From Aurantiochytrium sp. KH105 (lineage: Eukaryota > Sar > Bigyra > Thraustochytrida > Thraustochytriidae): a stretch of DNA of 64,000 nucleotides. This document shows positions 1 to 11,125 of the stretch, piece after piece (the first letter of the stretch is position 1; every line of letters starts with the position of its first letter). Position numbers and translations under genes: made by a program. The stretch is taken from contig BGKB01000013.1 in the NCBI GenBank assembly GCA_003116975.1, forward strand, positions 186,001 through 250,000, given 5' to 3'. The notes beneath the pieces are model-generated. The model was not told where the DNA came from and searched no databases. It saw nothing but the letters and a program-made list of their open reading frames with translations.

Positions 1-1627
1 CCGTCCACGTGCTCGTTCCCAGGAAGGACGCCGCGTCCTCCGGCGCCTTCCTCGACCGCGACTCCCGGCGCGAGCAGGACACGCACGCCGCAGCCGCCAC
101 GCCACGTGCGGCGCGTGCACGTGTCGCTCTCGCCACCGTGAGTGGTCAGACAGAGCCTTCGCGCGTGTGTGCGTGCGTGCGTGCGTGCGTGCGTCGCGCT
201 CCTTCTCCACGCCTGGCCGTCTGTCCTTGCGCAGCGGCCACTGCATGCGTTGCAGGCTGGCTGGCGCTTGACGGCCCTCGCTTGCTCGGTTGAAGGTACG
301 CCTCCGAGCAGCAGTGCAGGCCTCGCAGCGTCCAAGAGCTAAAGCGCCTTGGCCTCTCGTGGCAACTCACGTCGCCCCGTCCCGCCCTTTCGAGCGACCG
401 AACGTCCGCTCGCTCGCTCGGGACTTCAGCTTCGCGCGTGGCGGTCGCGTCTCGCCCCCGTCCCCGCCTCCGCCTCCGTCTGCGCCCGCTCCGCTGCCGC
501 GTGTCGCGTGTGAGTTGTCGCAGCAGCAGAGGCAGCTTGGGACGCGGCGTGCATCTGCGTCTCGCTCTTGCGATCGATCAATCGTCCCCGGGCGGCTCGC
601 CACCCTCGCGATCGTTGCCCGCAGCGGGACAGCCTGATCGACCACTTCGCGGCAGCTGGGTGACGCGCCCTCCCGCGCAACGCCAGGAACGCGCAGCCGC
701 GAGCGAGCGCAGCCGCGCCGCGCCAGCCGCACTCGCGGTCGTGGCGAGCGCGAGCAACGAGCAGTATCTATCTCTCTGCCTGTGTCTGTGTCTCCCACCA
801 CCCTCTGCGAGAGTGTGCGCCCGTGCACGCGCCGCGCACTTTGGCTGCTTGGCGGCCGCTCCAAAATGCGTTGCGCAGCCCCGCGGTCCCGCCCCGGACC
901 GCCTCGCAGCTCCGGCCGGAACGCGCGCGCACCCCGCGCGCCTCCGCGCGTGCCCGCGGCGGCCTGCAGCTGCAGCTGCTCCTGCTGCAGCTGCTCCTGC
1001 TGCGTGCGACAGCGGCCGGGCGACGGCGGCGCGAGCGGCTGCGGCTGCGGCTGCGGCAGCGAAGGGGGCAGCTGCGCGCGGAGGAGGAGCGGCGAGGAGG
1101 AGCGACCGAGGTCGATGCGAGCGGCACGTGCAGCGACTCTTTCTTTCACTTTCCCGTCTTCTTTCCTCTCGCCCTCTTTCTTTCCTTCTTTCTTTCTTTC
1201 TTTTACCCTTTCACTTTCTTTCTTTCTCCTTCACGGTCTTCCTGTTTCCTTGAATGGCTGCTATCTTTCGGCAACTCGTGCGCGATCGATCGTCGCCGTC
1301 ACCGCGAGCGCCATCACAGGCTGCGGCCGCGACGCAGGAAGTTGAGGCGAGACGGACGGCCGACCGACCGACCGGCCGACCGACCGACAGACCGAGCGAG
1401 CGAGAGTCTGACAGAGACGGGAAGCGCGCGAGCAGACCTGCAACTCGCGACGCGCGCCGGAGGGAGGCGGAGCTCGGACGCTCCGACGCAAGGCGCAGCG
1501 GGCGGCTGCGGCGCGTCGTCGCAAGAGGTGCTCCGAGGCGGAGCGGGACGCGCGCGGGCGGGCGACAAGGGCGCTCGCGGCCGGCGCATAGCTTGACTGT
1601 ACTAGAGAGAGAGAGAGAGCGAGGACG
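1..1627. other. Upstream non-coding region, GC-rich, with pyrimidine tract
   Basis: I find no supportable gene here; open frames overlap on both strands and translate to low-complexity Arg/Ala/Ser-rich strings. It holds a TGCG repeat near 164-193, CTG/CAG-like repeats near 960-1015, a ~110-nt pyrimidine-rich tract of CTTT units (about 1137-1245), a GACC tandem repeat (about 1360-1395) and a short GA repeat (about 1603-1620) just before the first ATG of the next gene. This is probably the promoter and 5' leader of the LRR-Roc-COR-TIR gene. Confidence 0.5.
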
Positions 1628-4600
1628 ATGGGCTTCTTCTCTTCTGTCGACAGCCAGGTCGTCAAGGCGATCAAGAGCATCAAGACGGGCGCAAAGTATA
1701 TCGTGTACGTAGCGTCGCGAGGCAAAGGCGAGTCAGCGTGTCGTCGTCTCCTGCGTGACTTTCTAATCTCGCCAATCTGAACGACGGAAGGACTGACGGA
1801 CTAACTGGCTGACCATAGCCTGGTGAACGAGAATGTTGGCGACTCGGGAGCCAAGGCACTCGCAGGTGCGCTCGAAGGCAACAACACGCTGCTGGATCTC
1901 GAGTAAGTCTTCCCAGCAGCACGAGCATCTACTGATGACCACCTCGACTCACGTGCGTCTAACCTCTCTGCTTCTCTAGTCTTGGGCGAGACAACGTCGG
2001 CGCAGTGTAAGTTGACAAACCTTATTCTCGTTCACCCGCGCTTGTAGATAGCTCACACATCAAGCCCCAACAGAATCTTTCTCGACAGCATCGGCGCCTC
2101 CGGCACCAAGGCTCTGGCCAAGGCGCTCGAGACCAATTACACCTTGAGATCGCTCAGGTACGTTCACAACATTCTCTTGCAACGCACGACCGCAAACAAT
2201 TAAAGAAGGCAAGCCCAAAAACTTACCATCTTCGCTTCGTCCTGTAGTCTTCACGGCAACATGATTGGCGCATCAGGTGCAAAGGCCATGGCCAACGCCT
2301 TAAAAACCAGCACATCTCTCCAAACGCTCGAGTAAGTGGCTCTTTTACATTCGCTTTTCATTCTTGCAACACATACTCACTCACATGTACAACGCGAACT
2401 CTACGTAGCCTCGGGGCAACTGGACTCGGCGACGCTGATATCAAGCTCATTGCTGGCTCATTGCAGCAAAATGGAAGCCTTCACACACTCCTGTAAGTAC
2501 ATTTGCATCACTCCGCATCATCACATCGTGACTGACGTACCAACTTCACAATGCACATATGCAGCATCCAATCAAATGCAATCTCGAACAAGGGCGCGAC
2601 CTCGCTCGCGCAATCGATGGAAATGAACCTGGCGCTTCAAAAGATCAAGTAAGTCATGCTACAATCGCACCACAAAGAAAAAATCAAAAAAGGGGGGCAA
2701 CACCAAGTCTGACAATCGCACAGTCTCAGCGACAACCCGATCACGGACAATGCTCTCGTTGACCAAATCATGGCTGCCGCAAAGCGCAACAAGGAAAACC
2801 CAAGCATGAAGATCGACGCGAGGTGGCTCGAGGCGGTCAATGCCAGCATTCTTCAAGGCGATGAGCATGCCTGGGGGCGCGCCAAACTCATGATCGTGGG
2901 CCAAGGCGCCGCAGGAAAGACCTCGACCGTGCGTTCGCTTCTGGGTCTCGAACCTGTCGCAACGCACGAATCCACTGAAGTCGCTGACGTGCATCGCACG
3001 CGTGCAATCGACTGGCAAGAAATTGCCGGCTATGATGGCGAGTTCGACATGCAAGTCCGCAAGGCCGCAAGACGCCGTCTCCGGCCCGACAAACCCCGCG
3101 TCAAAAGTCTGCCCCGCCGCGCATTGGACGCCTTGCGCCGCCGCACTTCGCGCGCGTCAACGGCGACCTCGGTACTCACCTTGTCAGATTCCGAAGACGC
3201 CCCCGATGTCACGCCTCTCGTCCCGCAAGACGAATTGGCACAGCGATTCGCGCTGACCGAGGCCGACCAGTTCGTTCTCCGCCAAGCCGCAGGCAGCGAT
3301 GCCGACGCGCTTCAGTTCGATCTGAGCTTTACCATCTGGGACTATGGTGGCCAGGAAGTCTTTTATGCGCTGCATCACATCTTCCTCACCGACAAGGGGA
3401 TCTACCTTGTCGTCTTTGACATGCGCGAGCTTGCGGCTCTTTCCTCGCGCCCTAAGGCTCTGGCCAACCTTCGCTTTTGGCTCAACAGCATCAAACTCCA
3501 TGCGCCAGAAGCCCCCATCCTCATCGTTGGCACCCACTTTGACAAGGTTCACGCTGGCGTTTTCCAAGCCGAAGGCTTCATCCAGGAAGCCTTGCCGCTC
3601 GCGGAATCGTATCCGCAGGTCGTACGCTCGGGTCCAGGTCGTTATGTACACGCCATTGACAATATGTCTGCTTCGCCTGATCGCGCCGAGGCGCTACGCA
3701 CGGCCATTGCAGGCATCGCCGTCACGCAAGATTACGTCTTGCAGCAAGTTCCCCTCGCATGGCTCAAGGTTCACGAGGATCTACTGCACATGAACGAGCC
3801 CTACATCTTCTACGATCAGGTGGTCGAAATGGCTACCGCCTACGGGCGCTCAAGACGCGATGCGGACGCCATGCTTGCGTACTTTAACGGACTTGGCGTC
3901 GTCGTTCATCTCACAAGCTCAGAGACGTTGTCCCGGGTCGTGGTCGTCGATCCGCAGTGGCTTCTCGACAAGCTCTCTCGTGTCATTGCTGACGATGTGC
4001 ACGCGTCCCGCATTTCCGCATCCGTGGAACTTCAAGAAGCCGGGATCGTCGATGCCTTTCAACGGCTGCGACAAGAGGCCGTTGCGACACGTTCGCTGCT
4101 CGAATTTCTTTGGCACGGTGAGGAGGTCGACTACCTTGTGGCGTTCATGGATGCCAATCTGCTTTTGTGCAATTGGACCTTTGCTCCGGACGCTGAAGAG
4201 GACGAGTATCTCGTCTCGGGCCTCCTTTCCACGTCTATTCCTGATGTGGAAGTGGACGACTTCGAGCCCGGCCTCTCGTGCATCTTGGACTTCTCCGTCA
4301 GCTCTTTGCCCAATGGTGTCTTTCACCGTCTCGTCGCGCAATGTATTGCGTACGGGAGCCGTCCCGAAGTCCTGGGGGATGCAGAGCCGGTCGCCCCGAA
4401 GCTGGATCGAACCAAGGCGCTGCTCGCCTTTGGCCCAAACGAGTTTCTTATCCGCGCCGATGGCGACGTGCTCGAGGTCTCGATTTCCCAAAACGCAGAG
4501 CGTCCAGCCATGGTCGCTTGTGTCCTCCAAGACATGGTGAGCGAGCAAGAGGAAACTGTGTTTCCCAACCTTCCGTGTACCCTGCTTCTCGTTAGTCCCG

Positions 4601-5196
4601 TGACTGGGGCTGTCGTTTCGTATGCAGACGTCGCCAGCGCTTTCATGAGCGGAGAAGACATGGACCTCGTGGGTCGCAATGGAGAGGAGGACTCCTCTGC
4701 TAGCTTTGCGCCGTTTTTCGCCGAGGATCACGCTGATATCCCCGACTATTCTATTCCAGACTTGTGCGATGGCGAAACAACCCATGTCTTCCTCAGCTAC
4801 GAGCCGACCCTGGGAGGAGAGCTTGCCGAAAACCTCAAGCTCAAGCTCGAGGACCGTGGTCTGACCGTTCTGCCAGCCGAGGGCGACGACGCAGATGCTC
4901 AGCTCGAAGCTATTTCGCATGCCCGCGCCTACATTCTTGTGCTGACCAAGGGCGTTTTTGCCCTCGGTGCAGTAAAGCAGCAGCTAAAGTGCGCGCTCGA
5001 CGCCAACACACGAATTGTTGTCGTGCGCGAGGCTGATGCTGCCCGCGCGTCGTACGCGCCAACGTGCGATTATATCGACACCGCACCAAGCTTCTTTCGA
5101 GATCAGTTCGCACCTTCAGAGTCTCTCGCGATGCAGCGAAAGCAGCATCGCGAGGAGGCCTTTTACGGCGAGCTCATTCGCCGGAGTATTGGGTAG
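1628..5196 (+). CDS. LRR-Roc-COR-TIR protein (ROCO-type GTPase receptor)
   Basis: Multi-exon gene: 1628-1704, 1819-1902, (1980-2006), 2074-2157, 2248-2331, 2409-2492, 2565-2648 and 2724-5196. All introns are phase 2 with GT-AG ends. It encodes 998 aa with the 27-nt third exon, or 989 aa without it; both keep frame. The N-terminus MGFFSS fits an N-myristoylation signal. Each 84-nt exon encodes one 28-residue RNI-type LRR (L..N.IG..GA.ALA.AL..N.TL..L). The last exon carries a Ras-of-complex GTPase: P-loop GQGAAGKTS (about residue 234), G3 as WDYGGQE, G4 as GTHFDK. A COR-like region follows, then a C-terminal TIR-like domain starting THVFLSY (about residue 861). LRR-Roc-COR architecture is that of ROCO proteins; the TIR tail suggests signalling or NAD+ cleavage. 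The position where NADase TIRs carry Glu appears to be Gln (VKQQL), so catalysis is doubtful. Alternative: simply a ROCO protein with a Rossmann-like tail. Confidence 0.85.
1980..2006 (+). other. 27-nt microexon, a truncated LRR unit
   Basis: A nine-codon segment flanked by CTCTAG (1974-1979) and GTAAGT (2007-2012). It encodes only the start of an LRR (LGRDNVGA). Both inclusion and skipping preserve the phase-2 frame. Skipping joins two full 28-residue repeats cleanly, whereas inclusion inserts a partial repeat. It may be an alternatively spliced microexon or the remnant of a deleted repeat exon. Confidence 0.55.
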
Positions 5197-6081
5197 AACG
5201 TTAAAAATCCCAAGCGTCAAGTATTGTTCCTGTTTATTCTTTTTCCGTAATTTTCACTTGAGTCGTTCAACTTTATCGTCGTGTTTTCAGGCCGCATCAT
5301 TTGCTCATTTACTGTTAGGTAAATGCCACTCTCAAGAACAGTGACGGAAGGATTCATTGGCCTACCGAACCCTATCCAAAAATTTTGGTTGACGGCCAAA
5401 TTATAGACGCCCTACTACCACCATGCGATGCCGATTTTTTTCATTGATTTTTTTTTCAAAGCGACACCTCAGCGTGTATTATTCAAACACCTGCACGCCT
5501 TTGTATTGTATAAAGAGGTTGATTGACGAGAGGCAGATAACCAGGCTGATAGCTTCGTTCTTTCCTGTCTGTCGAATTGATCGCTGGCACTGCACTGGAC
5601 TGCACTGCATCCCCTCCCAATCACAGTTCTTTATCCGTTCTTAAATTTCACCTTTAGAACGATTCCTATCCGTTGAATGCTAAGAATTTCTACTACTACT
5701 ATCTAGAAAGAACATTTCAACCGAGCAGTAGTGCAGTACATTACATTGAGCTCGAAGCGGACTTGGAAAGCTACACTCGTGCCAGACGGACTACTAGTGA
5801 AGTTGCAGAGGAAAGGCCATAAAAATTCGGGCTTAATTTGTCCATGACAGCCTGAGGAAAAGATGCAATGAATGTCTTCTGCTTCTCGAACAACCTAAAG
5901 CAACGCCTGGTGTCCCAGCCATTGCCTCGAAAGGGTTGCGAGACACACTCGCACACTTCAGCACGGCGTATGCGGGTCCGCATACGCTTGCGGGAGTTGT
6001 TCTTATTGGTGGTTTGTCGCAACAGAGGCTGCCGTAGGTTTAGCCCGTCGAGGTAAACAACCCAATTGAGCGACATAATCA
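5197..6081. other. Intergenic region, AT-richer
   Basis: 885 bp between two genes on the same strand. Base composition is clearly more AT-rich than the flanking coding sequence. It should hold the 3' UTR of the LRR-Roc-COR-TIR gene and the promoter of the 731-aa gene. I see no RNA gene, no long open frame with protein-like composition, and no strong repeat. Confidence 0.5.
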
Positions 6082-8277
6082 ATGCCGACCGCGAGCGAAC
6101 GTGCGCGACGCGCAAAGCACCTCGAGACCTTTGAGGTATTTAATAAGGCCTTTACGCGATCAAAAGCCGTACGGCGCGCACTACGAGACGGATATTTAAG
6201 CGTAGAGCATCCTGCGCGAGCACTTCAATCACTTCGCGACGAGGAACTCGCCGTGTTACGTAGCCAAAAACGCGAGGCAGAGGAAGCCATAGTTAGCGGT
6301 GTACCTCCAGAGTTGCTCGAACTCGTCAGCAAACAACGCAAGGAAGATGGCAAGTGGCCAGTCGATGATACGCGGCTCGAGGAAATCCTTGGCAGCGGGC
6401 ATGGCGTGCCGGACCCTCCAGACGGGATCGTTCGCTGGAAATGGACACTTGCTCTGTGTGTTGCATACCTTCGCCGTCATGCGGCTCATTTCGATCATGT
6501 ACACGATGCACATGAGCGCGCCATGTTTTATCTGAGCGATCATACCCTGTTAGAAAAGGCAAAGGCGATGTTACCTCCAAAGGAACTCAAGGTAACCATC
6601 GACAAAGAGCTTGTGCGACAAGGCCGCTGGCGCGATGCTGTCGAGCAACTACTCAGCAGGCGCGGACACGAGGCCTTTATAAGTGTCGAAGATGCACTGC
6701 ACGATCCATGTCCTGCAGAAGATCCGGGAGTTGTACAATCAAACGTTCGCCAGAACCGGTCTCATCAGCGCCAGCTCTCCAGCGAGACTATTCAACGAAC
6801 TCTATTTCGCGCCACCACGCTCCATGAAATAGGCATGGCCAGGTTTCTGACATCCGAGGCGCCAGACTTTCGTAGTGGCCAAGACACCGCAGTGCTCAAT
6901 GCCCACGCCCCACTCGCCGAGGCGCTTCCTCTTTATTCTAATCTTGCAGATCAGCTCTCAATCGACAATGAGCGCGATTTGCGCGCAATTCAGGCTGAAC
7001 AGGAGCAGCTTTCTCCAAGGCGAACGGAGAATGCTGAAACAAAAGAGACACAACCTCAAACACTCTTTGCTCGACCTCAAACGCCAAAGGTGACAGGCAA
7101 TCCGCTTGTAGACGCTGACGAAGAACTTCGCGCGTCAATGCAAAGTCTTATCGCATCAGGTGCAGAAAGCGAGGATGGTCTTGTGGACGCCTTGGTGCGT
7201 CACGAAGAGTCTTTGGCCAAGGAACTCGATCTTTTAAGACGGCGAGATCACCTCGGCGCGGTTGCAGCGGCCGCAAAGCTTCAGAAACAGTGGAACAAAC
7301 CTCTTCGGCAAAAGGCAGAGCTCCGTCGCCTTGGCCGAGCAACGCAACCGGTTCCGCGGCCCGAATGGTCCTTTCGTCATTTAGGAGCGCTTGGAAACCA
7401 GCGCACCGTTACTCGTTCATCCAAGAAGCAGCTGCAGCAGCAAAAAGCAAAGGCGGATCGAGCCAGAGCAAGCTTGCAGAGAGACCTCGGCCTTGATGCC
7501 AAGGCAGAGCTAGCGAGTACCGTGCCATCTGCATCGACCGCGGCACATCATGGAGACGTGCCGCTCAATGTAAGACTCCGTCAAGAAAGACTTCACGACC
7601 AAGTGCAGCGCAAGCTGCATACAGCCATCAAGCGTGCCATTTTGTACACACGTCTTGTTGATGCTCTTAAGACAGTATCCCAGGCCAACGCACTTCGCTA
7701 TCGCAACGCCGAGACACACGCAGCGCGAAACCACGCTTTTGATCAGACAACCAAGCTTGTTGTTGAGATTCGTCTTGCTACGTGCTCACTTCTCGAAGGC
7801 ATTACGCAATGGAGACAGGCGCGAAACGAGCTCACACAAAGCACTGACGCATCGCACGTTCCACAAATGTATCCCTTTATTTGGGACGGAGGCAATCTTA
7901 TTGTGCGCATGCAGAGACGACTTGATTTCTTGCGCGAAAATAAAGAGCTGTCGCATTGGTACGGAGACGCCATGCCACTCGAGGAGAACCCCTTTATGCT
8001 TGCCGTACCGATCCGGGAACGTCCCGAGTCACCTCGACAGGCAACCCGTCGCGTGTTAGTGGACGGCAAGCAAGTTTTACGTGTTTCTGAGAAGCTTGCT
8101 GCGCTTCGCGAGCAGGATGTGGCTCGAATGAACGCAGCCTGGGCTCGCGTCAGTGGCGGCCCGCTCTGGTGGCCACGCTGCAGCAATGACGAATGGATCC
8201 GGGTTCGCGCTGCTGAAAAAGTGATTCGTTCCGAAATGGAGAGGCACGATCAATTACGTGCAAAGCTTTGTGAATGA
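6082..8277 (+). CDS. Uncharacterised 731-aa basic, helix-rich protein
   Basis: Single-exon ATG-to-TGA frame of 731 aa that I do not recognise. The sequence is rich in Arg, Lys, Glu, Gln and Ala, with long amphipathic, probably coiled-coil stretches (for example residues 365-480), an Arg-rich N-terminus, and a conserved-looking Trp/His block around residues 110-165. There is no signal peptide, membrane segment or catalytic motif that I can name. It reads as a real gene because the frame is long, uses a non-repetitive amino-acid mix, and begins 886 bp after the previous stop in an AT-rich spacer. A cytoskeletal or ciliary role is possible given its helical make-up and the presence of BBS2 in this genome, but that is speculation. 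Confidence 0.75.
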   Translation: MPTASERARRAKHLETFEVFNKAFTRSKAVRRALRDGYLSVEHPARALQSLRDEELAVLRSQKREAEEAIVSGVPPELLELVSKQRKEDGKWPVDDTRLEEILGSGHGVPDPPDGIVRWKWTLALCVAYLRRHAAHFDHVHDAHERAMFYLSDHTLLEKAKAMLPPKELKVTIDKELVRQGRWRDAVEQLLSRRGHEAFISVEDALHDPCPAEDPGVVQSNVRQNRSHQRQLSSETIQRTLFRATTLHEIGMARFLTSEAPDFRSGQDTAVLNAHAPLAEALPLYSNLADQLSIDNERDLRAIQAEQEQLSPRRTENAETKETQPQTLFARPQTPKVTGNPLVDADEELRASMQSLIASGAESEDGLVDALVRHEESLAKELDLLRRRDHLGAVAAAAKLQKQWNKPLRQKAELRRLGRATQPVPRPEWSFRHLGALGNQRTVTRSSKKQLQQQKAKADRARASLQRDLGLDAKAELASTVPSASTAAHHGDVPLNVRLRQERLHDQVQRKLHTAIKRAILYTRLVDALKTVSQANALRYRNAETHAARNHAFDQTTKLVVEIRLATCSLLEGITQWRQARNELTQSTDASHVPQMYPFIWDGGNLIVRMQRRLDFLRENKELSHWYGDAMPLEENPFMLAVPIRERPESPRQATRRVLVDGKQVLRVSEKLAALREQDVARMNAAWARVSGGPLWWPRCSNDEWIRVRAAEKVIRSEMERHDQLRAKLCE

Positions 8278-8542
8278 AAGGGGGGGGGGGAGAGAGAGAA
8301 AAAGTTATAGCCTAAAAGAAAGACTGCCTGCGGTCCGTCACACCGCGCTTCATTTTCGACATCATCACATGAAGAACAGAATTGCCCAGAGGCTTCTTCT
8401 CATGGGGTTGGGTCCAGGGACGGGCCCCATCATCCCCTTGGGTGAGCAAGGTTCTTTCATTATTATAAAAAGGAAAATAATCAGTTGTTAAGTCAGATTG
8501 TCTTGCAGACAAAATCGCCTCGACGTGCTCCGGCGAGAAGCA

Positions 8543-11125
8543 CTAGATCTCGTCAACCAAAGGCGCCCGCGAAATGCCCATCGGCGAGGCATTTCCTGCC
8601 GATACATCACGTTCGCAAGCGCGCTGCAGCGCATCGTAGAGAGGCTGCGCAGCCTTGGGCCGAGGAATGCGGCAGGCCAAAATCTCCTTCGGGTCGTGAG
8701 GGCGACCGTAGAATCGCTCATTTACGTCAGCGCGTTCACGAATGACGGCGCCCTCGAGGCTGATGCCAACGAAGAGGCCCTTGGACTGGGAGTATGTGTA
8801 CGAGGGCGCGAAACGGGCTTCGGTACCTACGCTCACGTTGACCGAGGCCTCGCCCGTGCGCCCAAGCGGTCCGGCAGCCAGGCTCAGTTGCGAGCCGAGG
8901 GCCACTTGATTCTTCCCGCTAAAGGCATCCACAGCGCTTTCGGTGTTGAGAATGATGACAAAGTCGGTAACCTCGCCTCCCATTTGCGCGCCCCATCCCA
9001 AGCCAGCAAGACCGATGGCAGTGGGGGCGGTCCACGAACCTTGTCGATCGCGTCCGACCACGATGCCGGTTCCGAATCGTGTCGTGACGACGAAGCCTAC
9101 CTTGACCACGGTGAGGAATGCAATGCCTTTGGCTTGCTTGAGGAGCATGGCAGGAATATACTCGTCGCGAATCACCGACTGATGCGAGGTGCCGAAAAAG
9201 TTGTCCACGGCCGCAGCTGCCTTGAGAATCTCCGCCGACATGGAGAAGCTGACCGGAGACGAAATGTTGACGCGCGCCGCCAGCGGCCCGGCAAACGATG
9301 AAACGACCGACGCCGCACCCGTCTGCGCGCTTGCTTGCGGGCTCGCGGTGGGGGATGCGCTTCCACCACCGCCAATGCTGCTATAAGTGCTTGCAAAGTT
9401 GCTGGATGTATCGCTGCCACCACCGCTGCTGCCATCGTTGCCAGGGCCGAGCTCGCGCGTGGCGTTGCTGATGGTCGCAGCCAGTTCATCCTGCATTGGG
9501 TCCAACGTCACACAGCATTTCTTGCATACTCGCTGTGGCTCGCGCACGCCAAACTGAGCGGGCAAAAGACGGAACTCGTTGCAGCATGTTTTGCAGTAAA
9601 TCTTGCCGTCCATTCGGCAATGATGACGTCTCCGGAAAAAGTCAAACTTGTTGTGGCACAACGTGCACTCGGACTTTGACGCGTCTGGCTCCCACGCAGG
9701 AGCTCCAGATGCTCCTGTGGTATCTACAGTTCCGCGACCGAACATGTACCACGGCTTGGCGGAATCGAACTGAAAGTGCAGAGATGACGAGGGTGCCGTC
9801 GTTGAGGATGCCACAGACTCTGTGGCGGATTCGCGGCTTGGCGCAGATTCTGTCGCAGCCGTCATCGCAGATGTCGACACAGTTGCAGCTGTCGTCACGG
9901 TCGCCGTAGCACCAGTAACAGGTGCCACTGGAGCTGCAAGAGGTGCCGCAAGCGGTGTCGCGAGAGGTGATGTCGAGTGCACAGGAGTTTTTGCTTCTGC
10001 TACGCTTTTGCCATTGTCGTCGTTTTCGGATTCTGTACACTTTGATTCCGACGCAAATGGTTGCGCTTCGTCCGATGCAGAGGTCTCAGTTGTCTCATGG
10101 TCGTTGAAAAAACCCATTCGGACGTCAGGGTCCAGTGGTGCGTCCTTTGGTACGTCCTGCGTCTTGACGTCTTCCTGATCATTTTCGGCGGAAACAGCAT
10201 TTGATTCATCGCGTGCTCGCGTCCCCGGGACGTCGTCGGGAGCGGGGGACGCGGGCAGCACGGGGGCCGCCTTTGCGTCCATGTCGGCGTCAGCATCACC
10301 CTGGGCGCCGACGGAGTCGATGTTGCGATAGTCGTCGTGGCTGCGTTCCGAGGATCCCGTGGGTGAGTCTAGCTGCATGGTGACGAGGCCGTCTGCAAGG
10401 TCCTCTTCTTGACCGTCCCAGGCGTTCACATTGTTTTCTTCAATATCAATGCGAACCTTTGGGGAGGCTCGCGGCGAGTTCCTCGGCGACGGCGAACCCG
10501 ACGAAATCGCCTCATCTTGGGCATCATGGAACTGAGAAAAGTCGCCATCGTCGTTTGCATCGGCGGAGCTTTCGCTTGCATCGTCCGCTCCGCCTTTATT
10601 CGTCGTATCCTCTTCGCTCACCTCGTTGTCCTCGTTCCCATTTTCATTTTCATTTTCATTCTCATTCTCATTCTCATTCTCGCCCTGGTCCAGGCCTGCT
10701 TCTTCGTCGCTCGCCGTGTTTTGGCAGGCCTGGGCAGCGAGGTCCTGAGCTCGATCTTTCCCGCCAATCTCTTCGTCGGCTTCGTCTTCTGCCTCTTCAC
10801 CCCGGCCCTCCTCGGCTCGGTCTTGGGCTTGTTCCTCGTCTTGCCGGTTATCTTCTCTGCGGACATTTCCCGCGTTCTCGACGCCCTTCGCGGACCCGCT
10901 CTCCGGCTCCACCTCGCGGGCGTCCGGCTCGCGGCCGCGCTCCCGCTGCGCCTGGCCTTGCGCCTCCGCCGCCGCCTGGCCCTCCTGCTGCTGCTGCTGC
11001 TGCTCCCCGTCGCCGTCCTCGTCGCGGTCCTCGGCGGCGGCGTGGACGTCGGGCTCGCGCTGCGCCATGTCGCCCATCATCCCGCGCATCGCCCCGTCCT
11101 CGCTCCCGGCCGCGGCGCGCTCCAT
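8543..11125 (-). CDS. FYVE zinc finger-SYLF domain protein
   Basis: About 860 aa from the ATG at 11125. The N-terminal ~450 residues are acidic and low complexity (Gln run, Glu-Asn hexanucleotide-coded repeat near 10636-10680, Ala/Thr-rich segment). A FYVE-type finger follows (about residues 485-540; CTLC, RRRHHCRMDG, YCKTCC, RVCKKCC), then a SYLF (Ysc84/DUF500) domain (about 628-815) with the GIAFLTVVKVGF and GLAGLGWGAQMGG signatures. FYVE fingers bind phosphatidylinositol 3-phosphate; SYLF domains bind phosphoinositides and actin. FYVE-SYLF fusions are known in plants, so an endosomal membrane-actin role is likely. In the usual HHCRxCG motif the second Cys is Asp here, so one zinc ligand may be lost. 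The frame stays open upstream to about 11758, but that stretch is Arg-Ala repeat-like and probably 5' UTR; an ATG at 11719 is an alternative start. Confidence 0.82.
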   Translation of the reverse strand: MERAAAGSEDGAMRGMMGDMAQREPDVHAAAEDRDEDGDGEQQQQQQEGQAAAEAQGQAQRERGREPDAREVEPESGSAKGVENAGNVRREDNRQDEEQAQDRAEEGRGEEAEDEADEEIGGKDRAQDLAAQACQNTASDEEAGLDQGENENENENENENENGNEDNEVSEEDTTNKGGADDASESSADANDDGDFSQFHDAQDEAISSGSPSPRNSPRASPKVRIDIEENNVNAWDGQEEDLADGLVTMQLDSPTGSSERSHDDYRNIDSVGAQGDADADMDAKAAPVLPASPAPDDVPGTRARDESNAVSAENDQEDVKTQDVPKDAPLDPDVRMGFFNDHETTETSASDEAQPFASESKCTESENDDNGKSVAEAKTPVHSTSPLATPLAAPLAAPVAPVTGATATVTTAATVSTSAMTAATESAPSRESATESVASSTTAPSSSLHFQFDSAKPWYMFGRGTVDTTGASGAPAWEPDASKSECTLCHNKFDFFRRRHHCRMDGKIYCKTCCNEFRLLPAQFGVREPQRVCKKCCVTLDPMQDELAATISNATRELGPGNDGSSGGGSDTSSNFASTYSSIGGGGSASPTASPQASAQTGAASVVSSFAGPLAARVNISSPVSFSMSAEILKAAAAVDNFFGTSHQSVIRDEYIPAMLLKQAKGIAFLTVVKVGFVVTTRFGTGIVVGRDRQGSWTAPTAIGLAGLGWGAQMGGEVTDFVIILNTESAVDAFSGKNQVALGSQLSLAAGPLGRTGEASVNVSVGTEARFAPSYTYSQSKGLFVGISLEGAVIRERADVNERFYGRPHDPKEILACRIPRPKAAQPLYDALQRACERDVSAGNASPMGISRAPLVDEI
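10636..10680 (-). repeat. Hexanucleotide repeat coding Glu-Asn
   Basis: A tandem array of CATTTT/CATTCT units on the plus strand, which is read on the minus strand as alternating Glu-Asn inside the acidic N-terminal half of the FYVE-SYLF protein. It is in frame and likely length-variable between strains. Confidence 0.8.
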
